Positions 1-8,273 of a DNA stretch of 64,000 nt are shown here, in pieces. The stretch is from Lentzea albida. Lineage in GTDB: Bacteria; Actinomycetota; Actinomycetes; Mycobacteriales; Pseudonocardiaceae. The DNA lies in the NCBI RefSeq assembly GCF_900111005.1, contig NZ_FOFV01000005.1:248001-312000 (forward strand). The letters are read 5' to 3'. The translations under genes and the position numbers were made by a program. A model generated the notes under the pieces. It was not told the DNA's origin, ran no database searches, and saw only the letters and a program-made list of their open reading frames with translations. How positions within the stretch are numbered: the first letter of the stretch is position 1; each line of letters begins with the position of its first letter.

Positions 1-1
1 C

Positions 2-886
2 TCAGGCCGCGGACGAGCCCCGTGCGCGGGAGCGTTCGACGAGCGAGAGCAGCAGGCCTTCCTTCGTGGACCACGGCGAGATGTCCACGACGTCGTGCCC
101 CGAGACCCTCATCAACCCCTCCGCCACCACCGCGCCCGCCAGCGACTGCTGGGCCCGGTGGCGGGAGATCCCCGGCAGCGCCGCCCGTTCGCGCACGGAC
201 AGCTTCGCGAGGCGCGGGATCCACTTCTCCAGGTCCTTGAGCCGCAACTGGCGGGCCGCGTAGGTGCCGCTGCGGGCGCCGGCGAGGCGGGCCAGCTGCT
301 CGAACACCTTCGAGCACCCGACCGCGCGATCGCTCTCCCCCCAGGGGAACGCGGTTTCCAGCCTGTCGGCCACCTCGGACCGCATGTCCGCGACCGTGAG
401 TCCGGCCCGCGTCAACGTCCTCGCCCCCAGGGGCAACGACACCGCGCGCTCGGGCTCCGCCCCGGAGCCGGCCGCCAGTTCGACCGTGCCGCCACCGACG
501 TCCAGCACCACCATCGAGCCCGCGCTCCAGCCGAACCAGTGGCGGGCAGCGGCGTACGACAGACGCGCTTCTTCCTTGCCGGACAACACCTTCAGCTCGA
601 CGCCGGTGCGTCTGGCAACCTTGCGGATGACCTCGGCCGAGTTCGAGCTGTCCCGGACGGAGGAGGTCGCGAAGGGCAGGAACGGGACGTCGCCCGCCTT
701 CTTGCGGGCGGCCAGGACGGCGGTGCAGAGGGAGTCGACACCGGCACTGCTGATCGCCCCGCGGGCGTCGAGCTCGCGGTCGAGGCGCAGCCGGACCTTG
801 TGGGACACCAGCGGACGCATCAGGTCTCGTTCCACGACCACCAGGTGTGCGCTGAAGCACCCGACGTCCAGAACTCCGACCGACAT
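2..886 (-). CDS. Ppx/GppA family phosphatase
   Basis: Exopolyphosphatase or guanosine-pentaphosphate phosphatase of the ASKHA fold, expected to hydrolyse inorganic polyphosphate or pppGpp in the cytosol. The N-terminal phosphate-1 loop (DVGCFSAHLVV), the ATSSVRDSSN segment and the second glycine-rich loop (LDVGGGTVELAAG, near residue 130) are the family hallmarks. About 294 residues, the length of short actinobacterial Ppx paralogues that lack the C-terminal HD part of E. coli Ppx. The ATG at 886 is preceded by a GGAAGGTGG ribosome site; a TTG at 907 is less likely. It is the last gene on its strand at the window edge, so downstream partners are unseen. Substrate preference cannot be read from sequence. 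Confidence 0.85.
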   Translation of the reverse strand: MSVGVLDVGCFSAHLVVVERDLMRPLVSHKVRLRLDRELDARGAISSAGVDSLCTAVLAARKKAGDVPFLPFATSSVRDSSNSAEVIRKVARRTGVELKVLSGKEEARLSYAAARHWFGWSAGSMVVLDVGGGTVELAAGSGAEPERAVSLPLGARTLTRAGLTVADMRSEVADRLETAFPWGESDRAVGCSKVFEQLARLAGARSGTYAARQLRLKDLEKWIPRLAKLSVRERAALPGISRHRAQQSLAGAVVAEGLMRVSGHDVVDISPWSTKEGLLLSLVERSRARGSSAA

Positions 887-995
887 CCGCCACCTTCCCT
901 CTGCCAAGTCTTCTTTACCTCATCGGTGGCCATTGTGCGGAACCGTGGGCCCGATCAGGCGAACTTCGCCCGATGAGATGCGTTACAGTCACCGA

Positions 996-1982
996 ATGTC
1001 ACTGGCGGAGATACCTTCCCGGCTCGAACGCGCCCTCGGCAAGGCACAGTCCGGTGTCATCGTGCTGGCGGTGACAGGTCTCTCCTCGGACGTGGCCAAA
1101 CAGTCGTGGCTGTCGGCCTCGTCCGTGGTCACGCTCTCCTCCACGGTGCCGTCCACGTCCGCGACGGCGCTGCTGACGGCGGTCACCGGCGTCCCCGCCG
1201 ACGTCCACCGGGTGCCGGGAACGGTGTACCGCAACGGATCCGGCCTCGTCCACGCGATCAACGGCACGCCCGCGATCCCGGACCTGCCGACCGTGCTGGA
1301 ACGCCACGGGGCGACCGTGCTGGCCAGGGAACTCGATCTCCTCGAAGGCACCTGGGCCCAGGCGCTGCTGCGGGGCTGCACCCGTGTACCCGCTCCCGCC
1401 CGGCACAAACTCTCCGCGCAGGCCGAGGATCCGCCGCTGCTCGTGGCCAACGTCGTCGCCGATCTCGACAAGGCGCAGGAGGACTCCCGGTTCCTCTGGA
1501 CCTACGTCAACATCGACGACCACGTGCACCGCCACGGGTACGACGAGTCGGTGCACGAGGCCATGCTCCGTCTGGACGCGCACGCTTCTCGTTGGGCCGC
1601 AAAGGGTTGGACCGTCGTCGCGCATTCGGACCACGGCATGGTCGCCGTCGACCCCGACCCGGAGCTCGTCGAGGCCTGGGACGCGATCGTGCGCGAGGAG
1701 TGCGTGATCCCGTCCGGCGGCGCGGGACGCACGCGGTGGCTCTACCCGAAGGCGGACCGCCTGGAGGCCGTTTTCGACCGCGTGGCAACGACTCTGGGCG
1801 ACACGGCGACCGTCCACCACGCCACCGACCTGGGTCTGCCGCAGCCGGAGGCCGGGCCCGTCGTCGCGGTGGCGGCGTCACCGCGGTTCCCGATCCCGGA
1901 CCCGTCCGCGCGCTACGAGCACGGTGGCCTGACCCGCGACGAGATCGACGTCCCCTTCGCGGTCTGGCAGGCCGTACAGTGA
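996..1982 (+). CDS. Alkaline phosphatase superfamily hydrolase (phosphodiesterase/nucleotide pyrophosphatase type)
   Basis: Metal-dependent phospho-ester hydrolase of the alkaline-phosphatase fold. A Thr/Ser-rich segment after STVPSTSATALLTAVTG holds the likely nucleophile region. The HSDHGM motif near residue 212 is the typical Asp-His metal site, and YEHGGLT near the C-terminus supplies the last metal His. About 328 residues without a signal peptide, so cytosolic. The ATG at 996 is chosen; an in-frame ATG at 978 is equally possible because neither has a clear ribosome site, and leaderless translation is plausible. It is transcribed away from the Ppx gene and sits only 4 bp before the acetyltransferase, so the two are probably co-transcribed. 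Substrate unknown. Confidence 0.75.
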   Translation: MSLAEIPSRLERALGKAQSGVIVLAVTGLSSDVAKQSWLSASSVVTLSSTVPSTSATALLTAVTGVPADVHRVPGTVYRNGSGLVHAINGTPAIPDLPTVLERHGATVLARELDLLEGTWAQALLRGCTRVPAPARHKLSAQAEDPPLLVANVVADLDKAQEDSRFLWTYVNIDDHVHRHGYDESVHEAMLRLDAHASRWAAKGWTVVAHSDHGMVAVDPDPELVEAWDAIVREECVIPSGGAGRTRWLYPKADRLEAVFDRVATTLGDTATVHHATDLGLPQPEAGPVVAVAASPRFPIPDPSARYEHGGLTRDEIDVPFAVWQAVQ

Positions 1983-1986
1983 GCGC

Positions 1987-2973
1987 GTGCACGTCGAATT
2001 CTCCAGCAGCATAAGGGAAATCGATCCTGCCGATTGGGACGCGGTGGTCCACCGAGCGGGCGCACCGGTCTTCTACCAGCACGCGTACGTGAGCGCGTAC
2101 GAACGGCTGCCGCTCACGGAGGTGGACGCGTTCGCGTACTTCGTGGTGCGCGACGCGGACAGGGCGGTCGCCGTCGCTCCCGCCTACCTCCAGACAGCGG
2201 CGAAACCGTTGCGCCGCCTGCACGAGGCGTATCCGGAGGCGGCCGGGCAGCCCGCTCTGCTCAGCCCGTCCTGGCACTGCTACGACGCGCACGTGCCCGC
2301 CACCGCGGACGTGCTGCCGAGGCTGCTGGACACGATGAACCGCACGGCGTCGATCCTCGGCGCGCGCTGGTGCGGCTTCATGAACGTCCAGCGCGGCGGC
2401 GCCCTGTCGCACGGCCTGCGGGCGGCCGGTCTGCCCGCGCGTCACCTCAACGACAGGTGGGTCACCGGGCTCACCACGTACGCGCACTACCTCGCGAGCC
2501 TGAGCCCGCGTGCCAGGGCGAACCTCCGGCGCAACGAGCGGAGGGCGCAGGAGGCCGGCGTCACCACCGAGGTCCTCCCGGTCCACTTCGCCTCGCTCGA
2601 CCAGATCACGCTGCTCTGCGTCAAGACCGCCAGCCGGTTCGAGAACAACGGCTACCACCCCGGCACCACCTTCCCGAGGTTCGTGACGGCCCTCGACGAC
2701 CTCGCGCACGTGATCGAGGTGCGCCAGCACGGCAGGCTCGTCGCGGCCGGTGTCTGCCTCACCGACGCCACCCGGTTCCACACGTGGACGTGCGGCGTCG
2801 ACTACGCCGTCGAAGGCGGCTACAGCCCGTTCGCCGTGCTGTTCGCCGAGTCGGTGAAGCTCGCGATCCGCCTGGGCAAGTCGATCCTCGAGGACGGCAG
2901 GGACAACGCGGCCTTCAAGCGGCGGCACGGGTTGAGGCCGTGCCATTTGGACGCTGTTCTGCACCGCGTCTGA
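1987..2973 (+). CDS. GNAT-fold acetyltransferase (BioF2/FemX-like)
   Basis: About 328 residues, matching the acyltransferase family that includes FemX/CelD-type peptidoglycan and polysaccharide modifying enzymes. A first GNAT-like half ends near residue 150. A basic segment (ARANLRRNERRAQEAG) is followed by the second half with GRLVAAGVCL and a Tyr-Ser-Pro-Phe stretch where the acyl-CoA or acyl-tRNA site lies in relatives. The GTG start lies 5 bp after the phosphatase stop, so translation is probably coupled. The precise acyl donor and acceptor are unknown. No signal peptide or membrane segment is seen. Confidence 0.65.
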   Translation: MHVEFSSSIREIDPADWDAVVHRAGAPVFYQHAYVSAYERLPLTEVDAFAYFVVRDADRAVAVAPAYLQTAAKPLRRLHEAYPEAAGQPALLSPSWHCYDAHVPATADVLPRLLDTMNRTASILGARWCGFMNVQRGGALSHGLRAAGLPARHLNDRWVTGLTTYAHYLASLSPRARANLRRNERRAQEAGVTTEVLPVHFASLDQITLLCVKTASRFENNGYHPGTTFPRFVTALDDLAHVIEVRQHGRLVAAGVCLTDATRFHTWTCGVDYAVEGGYSPFAVLFAESVKLAIRLGKSILEDGRDNAAFKRRHGLRPCHLDAVLHRV

Positions 2974-2982
2974 CCCGGCGAC

Positions 2983-3000
2983 TGTTCACCTCCGTGAACA
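2983..3000. promoter_or_regulatory. Perfect 7-bp inverted repeat upstream of the GH88 gene
   Basis: TGTTCAC, four bases, GTGAACA. It begins 10 bp after the acetyltransferase stop and about 160 bp before the GH88 start. It could be an operator for a sugar-responsive regulator of the hydrolase or a weak terminator; there is no T-run after it, which slightly favours an operator. Confidence 0.4.
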
Positions 3001-3158
3001 ATTCCGCTTACAACGTCGGAATACAGCGAGTTCACATACATGACCACCTTTGCGCTGTTCAGGAGCCCGGAAAAGCATTTCCGCGCACCTTTACACCGCT
3101 TGATCAGGTCTGGCACTGTGTCGCCGGGCGCATTACGAGAAAGGGACTGGACGGTCTC

Positions 3159-4364
3159 GTGAACCTGTCTCGACGCACCCTGCTGGCGTCCGCCGCGGCC
3201 ACCCCGCTGCTCACCGGAGCGGGAGTCGCCCTGGGCGCGGGAGAAGCAGCCGCTTCGCCCGCCACGCTCCGCGCGGCCCTCGACTACGGCAACTCGAAGC
3301 TGAAGGCGGTCGCGCCCGGCATCACGTCGTTCCCGGAGATCACCCGAGCCGAGAAGTGGACCTACGTCGCCGACGGCGGCTGGGTCGGCGGTTTCTGGCC
3401 GGGCACGCTGTGGCTCGCCCACCTCGACAGCGGCGACGCGCAGTTCCGCGCGCTCGCCGAGGCCGCCTGCGACAGGCTGGCTCCGCGCCGCCTCGACCCC
3501 CGCGACCACGACCTGGGGTTCCTCTTCTACCCGTCGTGGATCACGGCCTACCGGCTCACCGGCGCGACCAAGTGGCGTGACGGCGCCGTCGAGGCCGCGA
3601 ACACGCTGATCCAGCGCTGGAACGCCACGGGCGAGTTCATCCGCGCGTGGGGCAGGATCGGCACGCCGGGCAACGCGGGCCGGGTCATCATCGACACGAT
3701 GATGAACCTGGACCTGCTCGCGTTCGCCACCGAGCAGACCGGCGACCGGAAGTTCCTCGACATCGCGATCGCCCACGCCAGGACAACCCAGACGCACTTC
3801 TTGCGCCCGGACGGCTCGACCCCGCACGTGTTCGACTTCGACCCGGACACCGGCGCGGCCGTCGGCCCGAACACCGTGCAGGGCTACAGCCCCACGTCGT
3901 CCTGGTCGCGCGGCCAGGCGTGGGGCATCTACGGCTTCACGACGATGTACCGCCGCACGGGCCTGCGCGAGTTCCGCGACACCGCGCGCAGGATGGCCGA
4001 CTACGCGCTGTCGGTGCTCACCCCGGACGGCGTGCCGGTGTGGGACTACCGCTCCCCGTTGGGCCCCAACGACGTCAAGGACTCGTCGGCGGGCGCGATC
4101 ATGGCGTGCGGCCTGCTGGACCTCGCCAAGGCCACCGGCACCGACCGCTACCGCGAGCGGGCGTTGAAGATCCTCGACGGCCTGGTCGGCACCTGCCTGA
4201 CGACCAGGTCGTCGCGGGCCGAGGCGATCCTGGCCCGCGGCACCCGCAACCGCCCGGCCGAGGACGGCGTGGAGGTCTCGCTGCCGTACGGCGACTACTA
4301 CCTGTACGAGGCAATCCTGCGGGTGCTCAAGCCCGCGCAGATCGCCAGGGCGATCGGTCTCTAG
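3159..4364 (+). CDS. Exported GH88 family unsaturated glucuronyl hydrolase
   Basis: Hydrolyses terminal unsaturated uronic acids from oligosaccharides made by polysaccharide lyases; acts outside the cell. The N-terminus carries a Tat signal (SRRTLLASAAATPLLTG, then a hydrophobic run to AAAS). The remaining part is an alpha/alpha-barrel with GGFWPGTLWLAH, RVIIDTMMNLDLL (the conserved Asp of the family), GYSPTSSWSRGQAWGIYGF and DSSAGAIMACGLL. About 401 residues, typical length. The GTG at 3159 is chosen because it places the twin arginine at residues 5-6; an AAAGGGA lies about 12 bases upstream. It is the only carbohydrate gene locally, with a palindrome in its leader that may mediate control. 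Confidence 0.85.
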   Translation: MNLSRRTLLASAAATPLLTGAGVALGAGEAAASPATLRAALDYGNSKLKAVAPGITSFPEITRAEKWTYVADGGWVGGFWPGTLWLAHLDSGDAQFRALAEAACDRLAPRRLDPRDHDLGFLFYPSWITAYRLTGATKWRDGAVEAANTLIQRWNATGEFIRAWGRIGTPGNAGRVIIDTMMNLDLLAFATEQTGDRKFLDIAIAHARTTQTHFLRPDGSTPHVFDFDPDTGAAVGPNTVQGYSPTSSWSRGQAWGIYGFTTMYRRTGLREFRDTARRMADYALSVLTPDGVPVWDYRSPLGPNDVKDSSAGAIMACGLLDLAKATGTDRYRERALKILDGLVGTCLTTRSSRAEAILARGTRNRPAEDGVEVSLPYGDYYLYEAILRVLKPAQIARAIGL

Positions 4365-4371
4365 CCGGGTC

Positions 4372-4400
4372 TGGTGGGCCTGGGACTTCCCGGCCCACCA
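4372..4400. terminator. Bidirectional hairpin between convergent genes
   Basis: TGGTGGGCC pairs with GGCCCACCA, and the interior GGGA/TCCC also pairs, giving a nearly continuous stem. It lies 7 bp after the GH88 stop and 5 bp from the stop of the opposite-strand gene, so it can serve both. Confidence 0.75.
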
Positions 4401-4405
4401 CGCCC

Positions 4406-4963
4406 CTACTGCTCGACCACCTTCGCCGTCGGCCCGTTGTTCCAGGTCGCTTCCAGCCTGGACAGCCGGCCGGCGGCGTTGCGGAAGTTCACCACCAGCG
4501 GCCCGCCGGGCTGCTCCACCGACACCGAGTACCCGTCCGCGGGGGTCGCCGACAGCGCCTGCACCCCCTGCGGCCGGTACCGCACGACCACGTCGCCGCC
4601 GCGCAGGTTGAAGGCGTGCACGTAGGACCCGTCCGCCTGCCACTCCCCCTGCGGCGACGGCGATTGAGCCGAGGTGGGACGCGCATCCGTACTACTGGGA
4701 GGAACCGGAACAGTCGTAGTGACCACAGGAGGCCTGGTGGAAGAGGTCGTGACGGGCGGCGTGCCCGCGGAGGGACCGGAGTCGGGCGGCGGGACGGTGA
4801 GCGAGGTGACCGTCGGCATCGGCAGCACGGCCGACTCCGTGGTGGCCTCCAGGGCGGCGACCGGTGCGGGCTCCATCGCCCACCGGATGCCGAACCAGGA
4901 GAGGCCGACGGCGACCGTGGTCACCAGCGCCCAGGCGACCAGGTATCCGACGGACCTTCTCAC
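4406..4963 (-). CDS. Membrane-anchored protein with Pro/Thr linker, unknown function
   Basis: Not recognised. About 185 residues: a basic N-terminus and one membrane segment (YLVAWALVTTVAVGLSWFGI), a Pro/Ser/Thr-rich spacer (roughly residues 45-100), then a beta-rich C-terminal domain (roughly 105-185) predicted outside the cell. The GTG at 4963 is preferred because GGGAGGA sits 8 bases upstream. An ATG at 4990 would overlap the start codon of the divergent response regulator. Divergence from a two-component system suggests, without proving, that it is a target or partner of that system. Confidence 0.6.
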   Translation of the reverse strand: MRRSVGYLVAWALVTTVAVGLSWFGIRWAMEPAPVAALEATTESAVLPMPTVTSLTVPPPDSGPSAGTPPVTTSSTRPPVVTTTVPVPPSSTDARPTSAQSPSPQGEWQADGSYVHAFNLRGGDVVVRYRPQGVQALSATPADGYSVSVEQPGGPLVVNFRNAAGRLSRLEATWNNGPTAKVVEQ

Positions 4964-4988
4964 TGCGGCGATCCTCCCGTAGCGGCTC

Positions 4989-5654
4989 ATGGCATCAGTG
5001 CTGCTGGTCGAAGACGACCCGGTGGTGCGGGCGGCGATCACGCGCGCCCTCACCGGCCAGGGCCACATCGTGCACGGTGTCGCGCTCGCGATCGAGGCCT
5101 TGCGCGAAGTCACCGCCAACGACTACGACGTCGTGGTGCTCGACCTCGGGCTCCCCGACCTCGACGGCGGTGACGCGTTGAGGATGATCCGAGGCGTCAC
5201 GAACACCCCGGTGGTCATCGCGACCGCCCGCGACGACGAGGCCGGGATCGTCCGGCTGCTCAACGCGGGCGCCGACGACTACCTCGTCAAACCCTTCTCG
5301 AGCGAGATCCTCGAAGCCCGGCTGCAGGCGGTGCTGCGGCGCGCCCGCGACACCAAGCAGCTCGTGATAGGCGGGCTCGAGATCGACGTGAACCTCCGCA
5401 GGGCCGCGGTGGACGGTCAGGAGCTCTCCTTGACGCACAAGGAGTTCGAGCTGCTCTCCTACCTCGCGGCACGGCAGGGGGAGGTGGTGCCGCGGGCGGA
5501 GATCCTCGCGAACCTCTGGCCGTCCCACCGCGACGACCAGACGCTCGACGTCCACCTGTCGTGGCTGCGCCGCAAGCTCGGTGAACGGGCCGCGCAGCCG
5601 CGTTACCTGCACACGGTGCGAGGAGTGGGTGTGCGTCTGGTCGACCCCAGATGA
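4989..5654 (+). CDS. OmpR/PhoB-type response regulator
   Basis: Receives phosphate from the kinase encoded next and binds DNA. The receiver domain (1-115) has the acidic pair (EDD, residues 8-10), the phospho-acceptor Asp in VVLDLGLPD (about 52) and the Lys of VKPFSS (about 100). The C-terminal winged helix (about 125-220) ends HTVRGVGVRL. 221 residues, normal. The last bases overlap the kinase start in an ATGA, so the pair is translationally coupled. No obvious ribosome site precedes the ATG. Signal and regulon unknown; the divergent membrane protein is an obvious candidate target. Confidence 0.92.
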   Translation: MASVLLVEDDPVVRAAITRALTGQGHIVHGVALAIEALREVTANDYDVVVLDLGLPDLDGGDALRMIRGVTNTPVVIATARDDEAGIVRLLNAGADDYLVKPFSSEILEARLQAVLRRARDTKQLVIGGLEIDVNLRRAAVDGQELSLTHKEFELLSYLAARQGEVVPRAEILANLWPSHRDDQTLDVHLSWLRRKLGERAAQPRYLHTVRGVGVRLVDPR

Positions 5655-6931
5655 GGCGCTCACTGGTGCTGGTCGCTCTCGCGGCGACCAGCATGGTGGC
5701 GCTGGCGTTCCTGATCCCGCTCGCGATCGTCGTGAAGAACGCCGCGTACACCCGCGCCCTGGGCGAGGCCGAGAAGCAGGCGAACGCGATGACGCCCGCG
5801 TTGCTGATCACCCGCAGGCCGCAGGAGATCCGCCAGGCGATCAGGAGCACCCGGTACGGCGCCCAGCAACGGCTGGCCGTGCACCTGAGCTCCCCGGCGG
5901 GCACCTACGGCTACTCGCACATCACCGCGGCGGACCTCCAGGAGGCGCAGAACGTCGCGACCGCGTCCACTGTGGAACGGCCCGACGGCGTTGCCTACCT
6001 GCAACCGCTCGCCACCAGCGAGAACGGGCTCGCGATCGTCGAGGCGTTCGTGCCGCACGAGCAGCTCACCCGCGGCGTGGTCGGCACCTGGTGGGTGCTC
6101 GCGGGCGTCGCGGTCGGCCTGGTCGCAGGGTCGGTGCTCGTCGCCGACCGCCTGGGCGCGCGGGCCGTGAGGGCCACCCGCGCGCTGGCCGAGGGCGCGC
6201 GGCGGATGGGGCAGGGGGATCTCACGGCCCGCGTGCCGGTCAAGGGGCCTCCCGAACTCCAGGAGGTCGGCAAGGCCTTCAACGCCATGGCCGAACGCGT
6301 CCGGCACCTGCTCGCCGCCGAGCGCGAGGTGGTCGCCGACCTCTCGCACCGCCTCAGAACGCCTCTCACGGCCCTCCTCCTGGACGCGGACACCCTCGGA
6401 CGTGGTCCGGGCGCGGATCGGGTCCGGGAGGCCGTCCAGGGCCTCGAGAGGGAGGTCGACGAGATCATCAAGGTCGCGCGCTCGGGCCTGCAGCCCGACG
6501 ACAGCGGCGCCGACGCGGCGGACGTGGTGCGCGACCGGCTGGTCTTCTGGTCCGCGCTCGCCGACGACCAGGAGCGGCCGTGGACGGTCCGGGGCGCCGA
6601 CCGGCCCACGCCCGTGCCGATCCCCCGCCCCGACCTGGCCGCCGCGCTGGACGCGTTGCTGGGCAACGTCTTCCGCTACACGCCGGAGGGCACCCGGTTC
6701 GCCGTGACGCTGGTGCACCAGGCCGACCTCGTGGCCCTGATGGTCGAGGACGCCGGTCCGGGCATCGCGGACTCCCGGCAGGCGGTGCGGCGCGGGGCCA
6801 GCGGCGGCGGTTCCACCGGTCTGGGCCTCGACATCGCCCGCCGCGCCGCGGAGGGCACGGGAGGGTCTCTCCACGTCGACCGCGGGCCGTTGGGCGGTGC
6901 ACGCGTGCAATTGAGGCTCCGGAGGCTCTAG
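5651..6931 (+). CDS. Sensor histidine kinase
   Basis: 426 residues. Membrane segment 1 (about 5-27), an extracellular sensor of about 110 residues, membrane segment 2 (about 142-165, WWVLAGVAVGLVAGSVLV), then HAMP. The HisKA motif is VVADLSHRLRTPLTALL, with the phospho-His near residue 234. The ATPase domain has GNVFRYTPEG (N box), EDAGPGI (G1) and GSTGLGLDIARR (G2). Partner of the response regulator overlapping upstream. The operon ends with a strong hairpin at 6960-7002. Confidence 0.92.
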   Translation: MRRSLVLVALAATSMVALAFLIPLAIVVKNAAYTRALGEAEKQANAMTPALLITRRPQEIRQAIRSTRYGAQQRLAVHLSSPAGTYGYSHITAADLQEAQNVATASTVERPDGVAYLQPLATSENGLAIVEAFVPHEQLTRGVVGTWWVLAGVAVGLVAGSVLVADRLGARAVRATRALAEGARRMGQGDLTARVPVKGPPELQEVGKAFNAMAERVRHLLAAEREVVADLSHRLRTPLTALLLDADTLGRGPGADRVREAVQGLEREVDEIIKVARSGLQPDDSGADAADVVRDRLVFWSALADDQERPWTVRGADRPTPVPIPRPDLAAALDALLGNVFRYTPEGTRFAVTLVHQADLVALMVEDAGPGIADSRQAVRRGASGGGSTGLGLDIARRAAEGTGGSLHVDRGPLGGARVQLRLRRL

Positions 6932-6959
6932 GGGGCGGCAGGGGCCGGGAACGAACACC

Positions 6960-7002
6960 GCCGGCGGCGTGCGGACCGTGGGACGGGTCCGACGCCGCCG
7001 GC
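6960..7002 (+). terminator. Strong GC hairpin after the two-component operon
   Basis: An 11-base arm (6960-6970) pairs perfectly with 6992-7002, and the inner GGACC/GGTCC also pairs. The loop is GTGGGAC. There is no T-run, as is common for actinobacterial terminators. Confidence 0.65.
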
Positions 7003-7068
7003 GGGCACCGGCCGGCCGCGCTGCACCGCTGCCGCACCACCGAGTCCCGAGCAGGAGGAGGGATCCCG

Positions 7069-7194
7069 ATGAGCGGTGCGCGCCTGCCTTCCCACACCGG
7101 TGGAACGAGGTGGATCAGCCGGGGCTCTCGGCGCCTGGTGTGGGGGTCCGGCGTATTCAGTGGGGTCTTGGTCGCTCTTTGCGAGCTGATATGA
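7069..7194 (+). CDS. Possible 41-residue small protein
   Basis: An ATG preceded by AGGAGGAGGG (7053-7062) opens a 41-codon frame with a basic N-terminal half (several Arg, Gly, Ser) and a short hydrophobic tail (GVFSGVLVALCELI). The ribosome site is one of the strongest in the window, which is the main argument for it. No family is recognised, and it stops just where AT-rich DNA begins. It could be a leader or a small membrane peptide, or a chance frame. Confidence 0.35.
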   Translation: MSGARLPSHTGGTRWISRGSRRLVWGSGVFSGVLVALCELI

Positions 7195-7607
7195 ATTTAG
7201 CCGAGCACCGATGGGCACCAATCCACCGTTCAGACGATTAATGTGTTTTAAATATCCTTAAGCTCGACTCCGCGACTTAAATCAATTTAAAGGAACACAA
7301 CTGCCGCAAGACGAGACGCCGAACGTGAACACAGGGCCCGTTCCTTCATGAACTCACCGAACCGCCGGCCTCTTCACCCGTCCGCGGTTCGCCGGAAGAC
7401 GACGTTGACCCGAGGTATCACACAGCGGGCCTGACGCTATACTCACAGTGAGCGCCGAGCCCTCTCGTCGTGACCCGGACGTGACTTTTGACGGGTGAGT
7501 CAACCAGGGCATTGCTTCCCGCGTATACCCATGTAGATTCCCGCTCACCGTGACGGCCATTCGGGTGACCGCCACGGCTCGCGCGCCGCACGCGAAACGG
7601 AGGCAGC
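7195..7607. other. AT-rich intergenic region with candidate promoter
   Basis: This region holds no convincing gene. The first 130 bases are unusually AT-rich for this genome (for example TTTTAAATATCCTTAAG and TTAAATCAATTTAAAGG). A TATACT at 7438-7443 is a good -10 hexamer but has no matching -35 at the normal spacing. Probably the promoter and regulatory zone for the gene at 7608. Confidence 0.5.
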
Positions 7608-8120
7608 ATGCAGGCGAACGCCCAGACCGCCCAGGTCGACGACCTGACACTCATCGCGCTTCCCACCGCGGTGAACTGCGCGGATCTGTTCGTGCGCTTC
7701 ACCCTCGGTGAATGGCGCCTGCGCAACATGACCGCGGAGTGCTCGGCCGTCGCCTGTGCGCTGGTCGAGGCAGCTGTCGACTCGGCCGACCCCAAGACGT
7801 CGCGGCTGATCACGCTGCGACTGCGACTGACCGGCGACTACCTGGTCGTCGAGCTGGAGGCGGCCAGGTTCATCATGCCGCCGACCTCGCCGGACCTGCG
7901 CACCGGTGAGCTGCAGCTCGCCGGCGGCATCAAGCTGATCTGGTGCGAACTGCCGCTGCCGACGGGCGTGAACGCCAACGCGGTGCCGCTGCCCCGGCGC
8001 GAGAAGCGCCGCTCCCCCGCCGCCGAGGCGCTGGGCGACGAGCCGGACGTCGATCCCGAGCTCATCCAGCGCATCCTGTTCGGCCTCGGTGGCTCGATGG
8101 GCAACGGTCAGCAGCGCTGA
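7608..8120 (+). CDS. Degenerate GHKL (RsbW-like) ATPase-fold protein
   Basis: 170 residues. The segment IALPTAVNCADLFVRFTLGEWRL, then AECSAVACALVEAAVDSAD, follows the pattern of RsbW-type anti-sigma/ATP-binding regulators of actinobacteria. In active relatives the second segment ends ELVTNAVRH, whereas here the Asn of the N box is replaced (EAAVDSAD), and no glycine-rich G box is seen. The second half is a beta-rich stretch and an acidic tail. ATP binding is therefore doubtful; a protein-interaction role is inferred. GGAGG precedes the ATG. A long AT-rich leader suggests regulated expression, and a perfect hairpin terminates it. Confidence 0.6.
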   Translation: MQANAQTAQVDDLTLIALPTAVNCADLFVRFTLGEWRLRNMTAECSAVACALVEAAVDSADPKTSRLITLRLRLTGDYLVVELEAARFIMPPTSPDLRTGELQLAGGIKLIWCELPLPTGVNANAVPLPRREKRRSPAAEALGDEPDVDPELIQRILFGLGGSMGNGQQR

Positions 8121-8134
8121 CGACTCGTTCCACC

Positions 8135-8170
8135 CACGAGGGCGCATTCTTCGATGAATGCGCCCTCGTG
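8135..8170 (+). terminator. Perfect 15-bp hairpin
   Basis: The arm 8135-8149 pairs with 8156-8170 around a TTCGAT loop, 14 bp after the stop of the GHKL-like gene. It terminates that gene and could also act in the opposite direction. Confidence 0.8.
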
Positions 8171-8223
8171 CTGTGCGCGGAAATCTCGGCGGAATTTTTC
8201 CGGTGAATCGGCAAAAGCACTAC

Positions 8224-8256
8224 AAGGCCGAGCCCAGGAGGCATGGGCTCGGCCTT
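8224..8256 (-). terminator. Perfect 13-bp hairpin
   Basis: AAGGCCGAGCCCA pairs with TGGGCTCGGCCTT around a 7-base loop. Read on the minus strand it follows the peptidase stop (8274) by 17 bp and is followed by a T-rich stretch, so it is the terminator of that gene. Confidence 0.8.
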
Positions 8257-8273
8257 GCGGTTCTTCCGCGAAC

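Noticed and set aside
264-977. Long upstream extension of the alkaline-phosphatase-fold gene
   Set aside because: It lies antisense to the Ppx/GppA gene and its translation shows no family similarity; the start was set at 996.
2034-3158. 776-residue version of the GH88 protein
   Set aside because: The first 375 residues are a shadow of the acetyltransferase gene; the Tat signal sets the real start at 3159.
4964-5119. Upstream extension of the membrane-anchored protein to 5119
   Set aside because: It would run antisense to the response regulator; the GTG at 4963 has a proper ribosome site.
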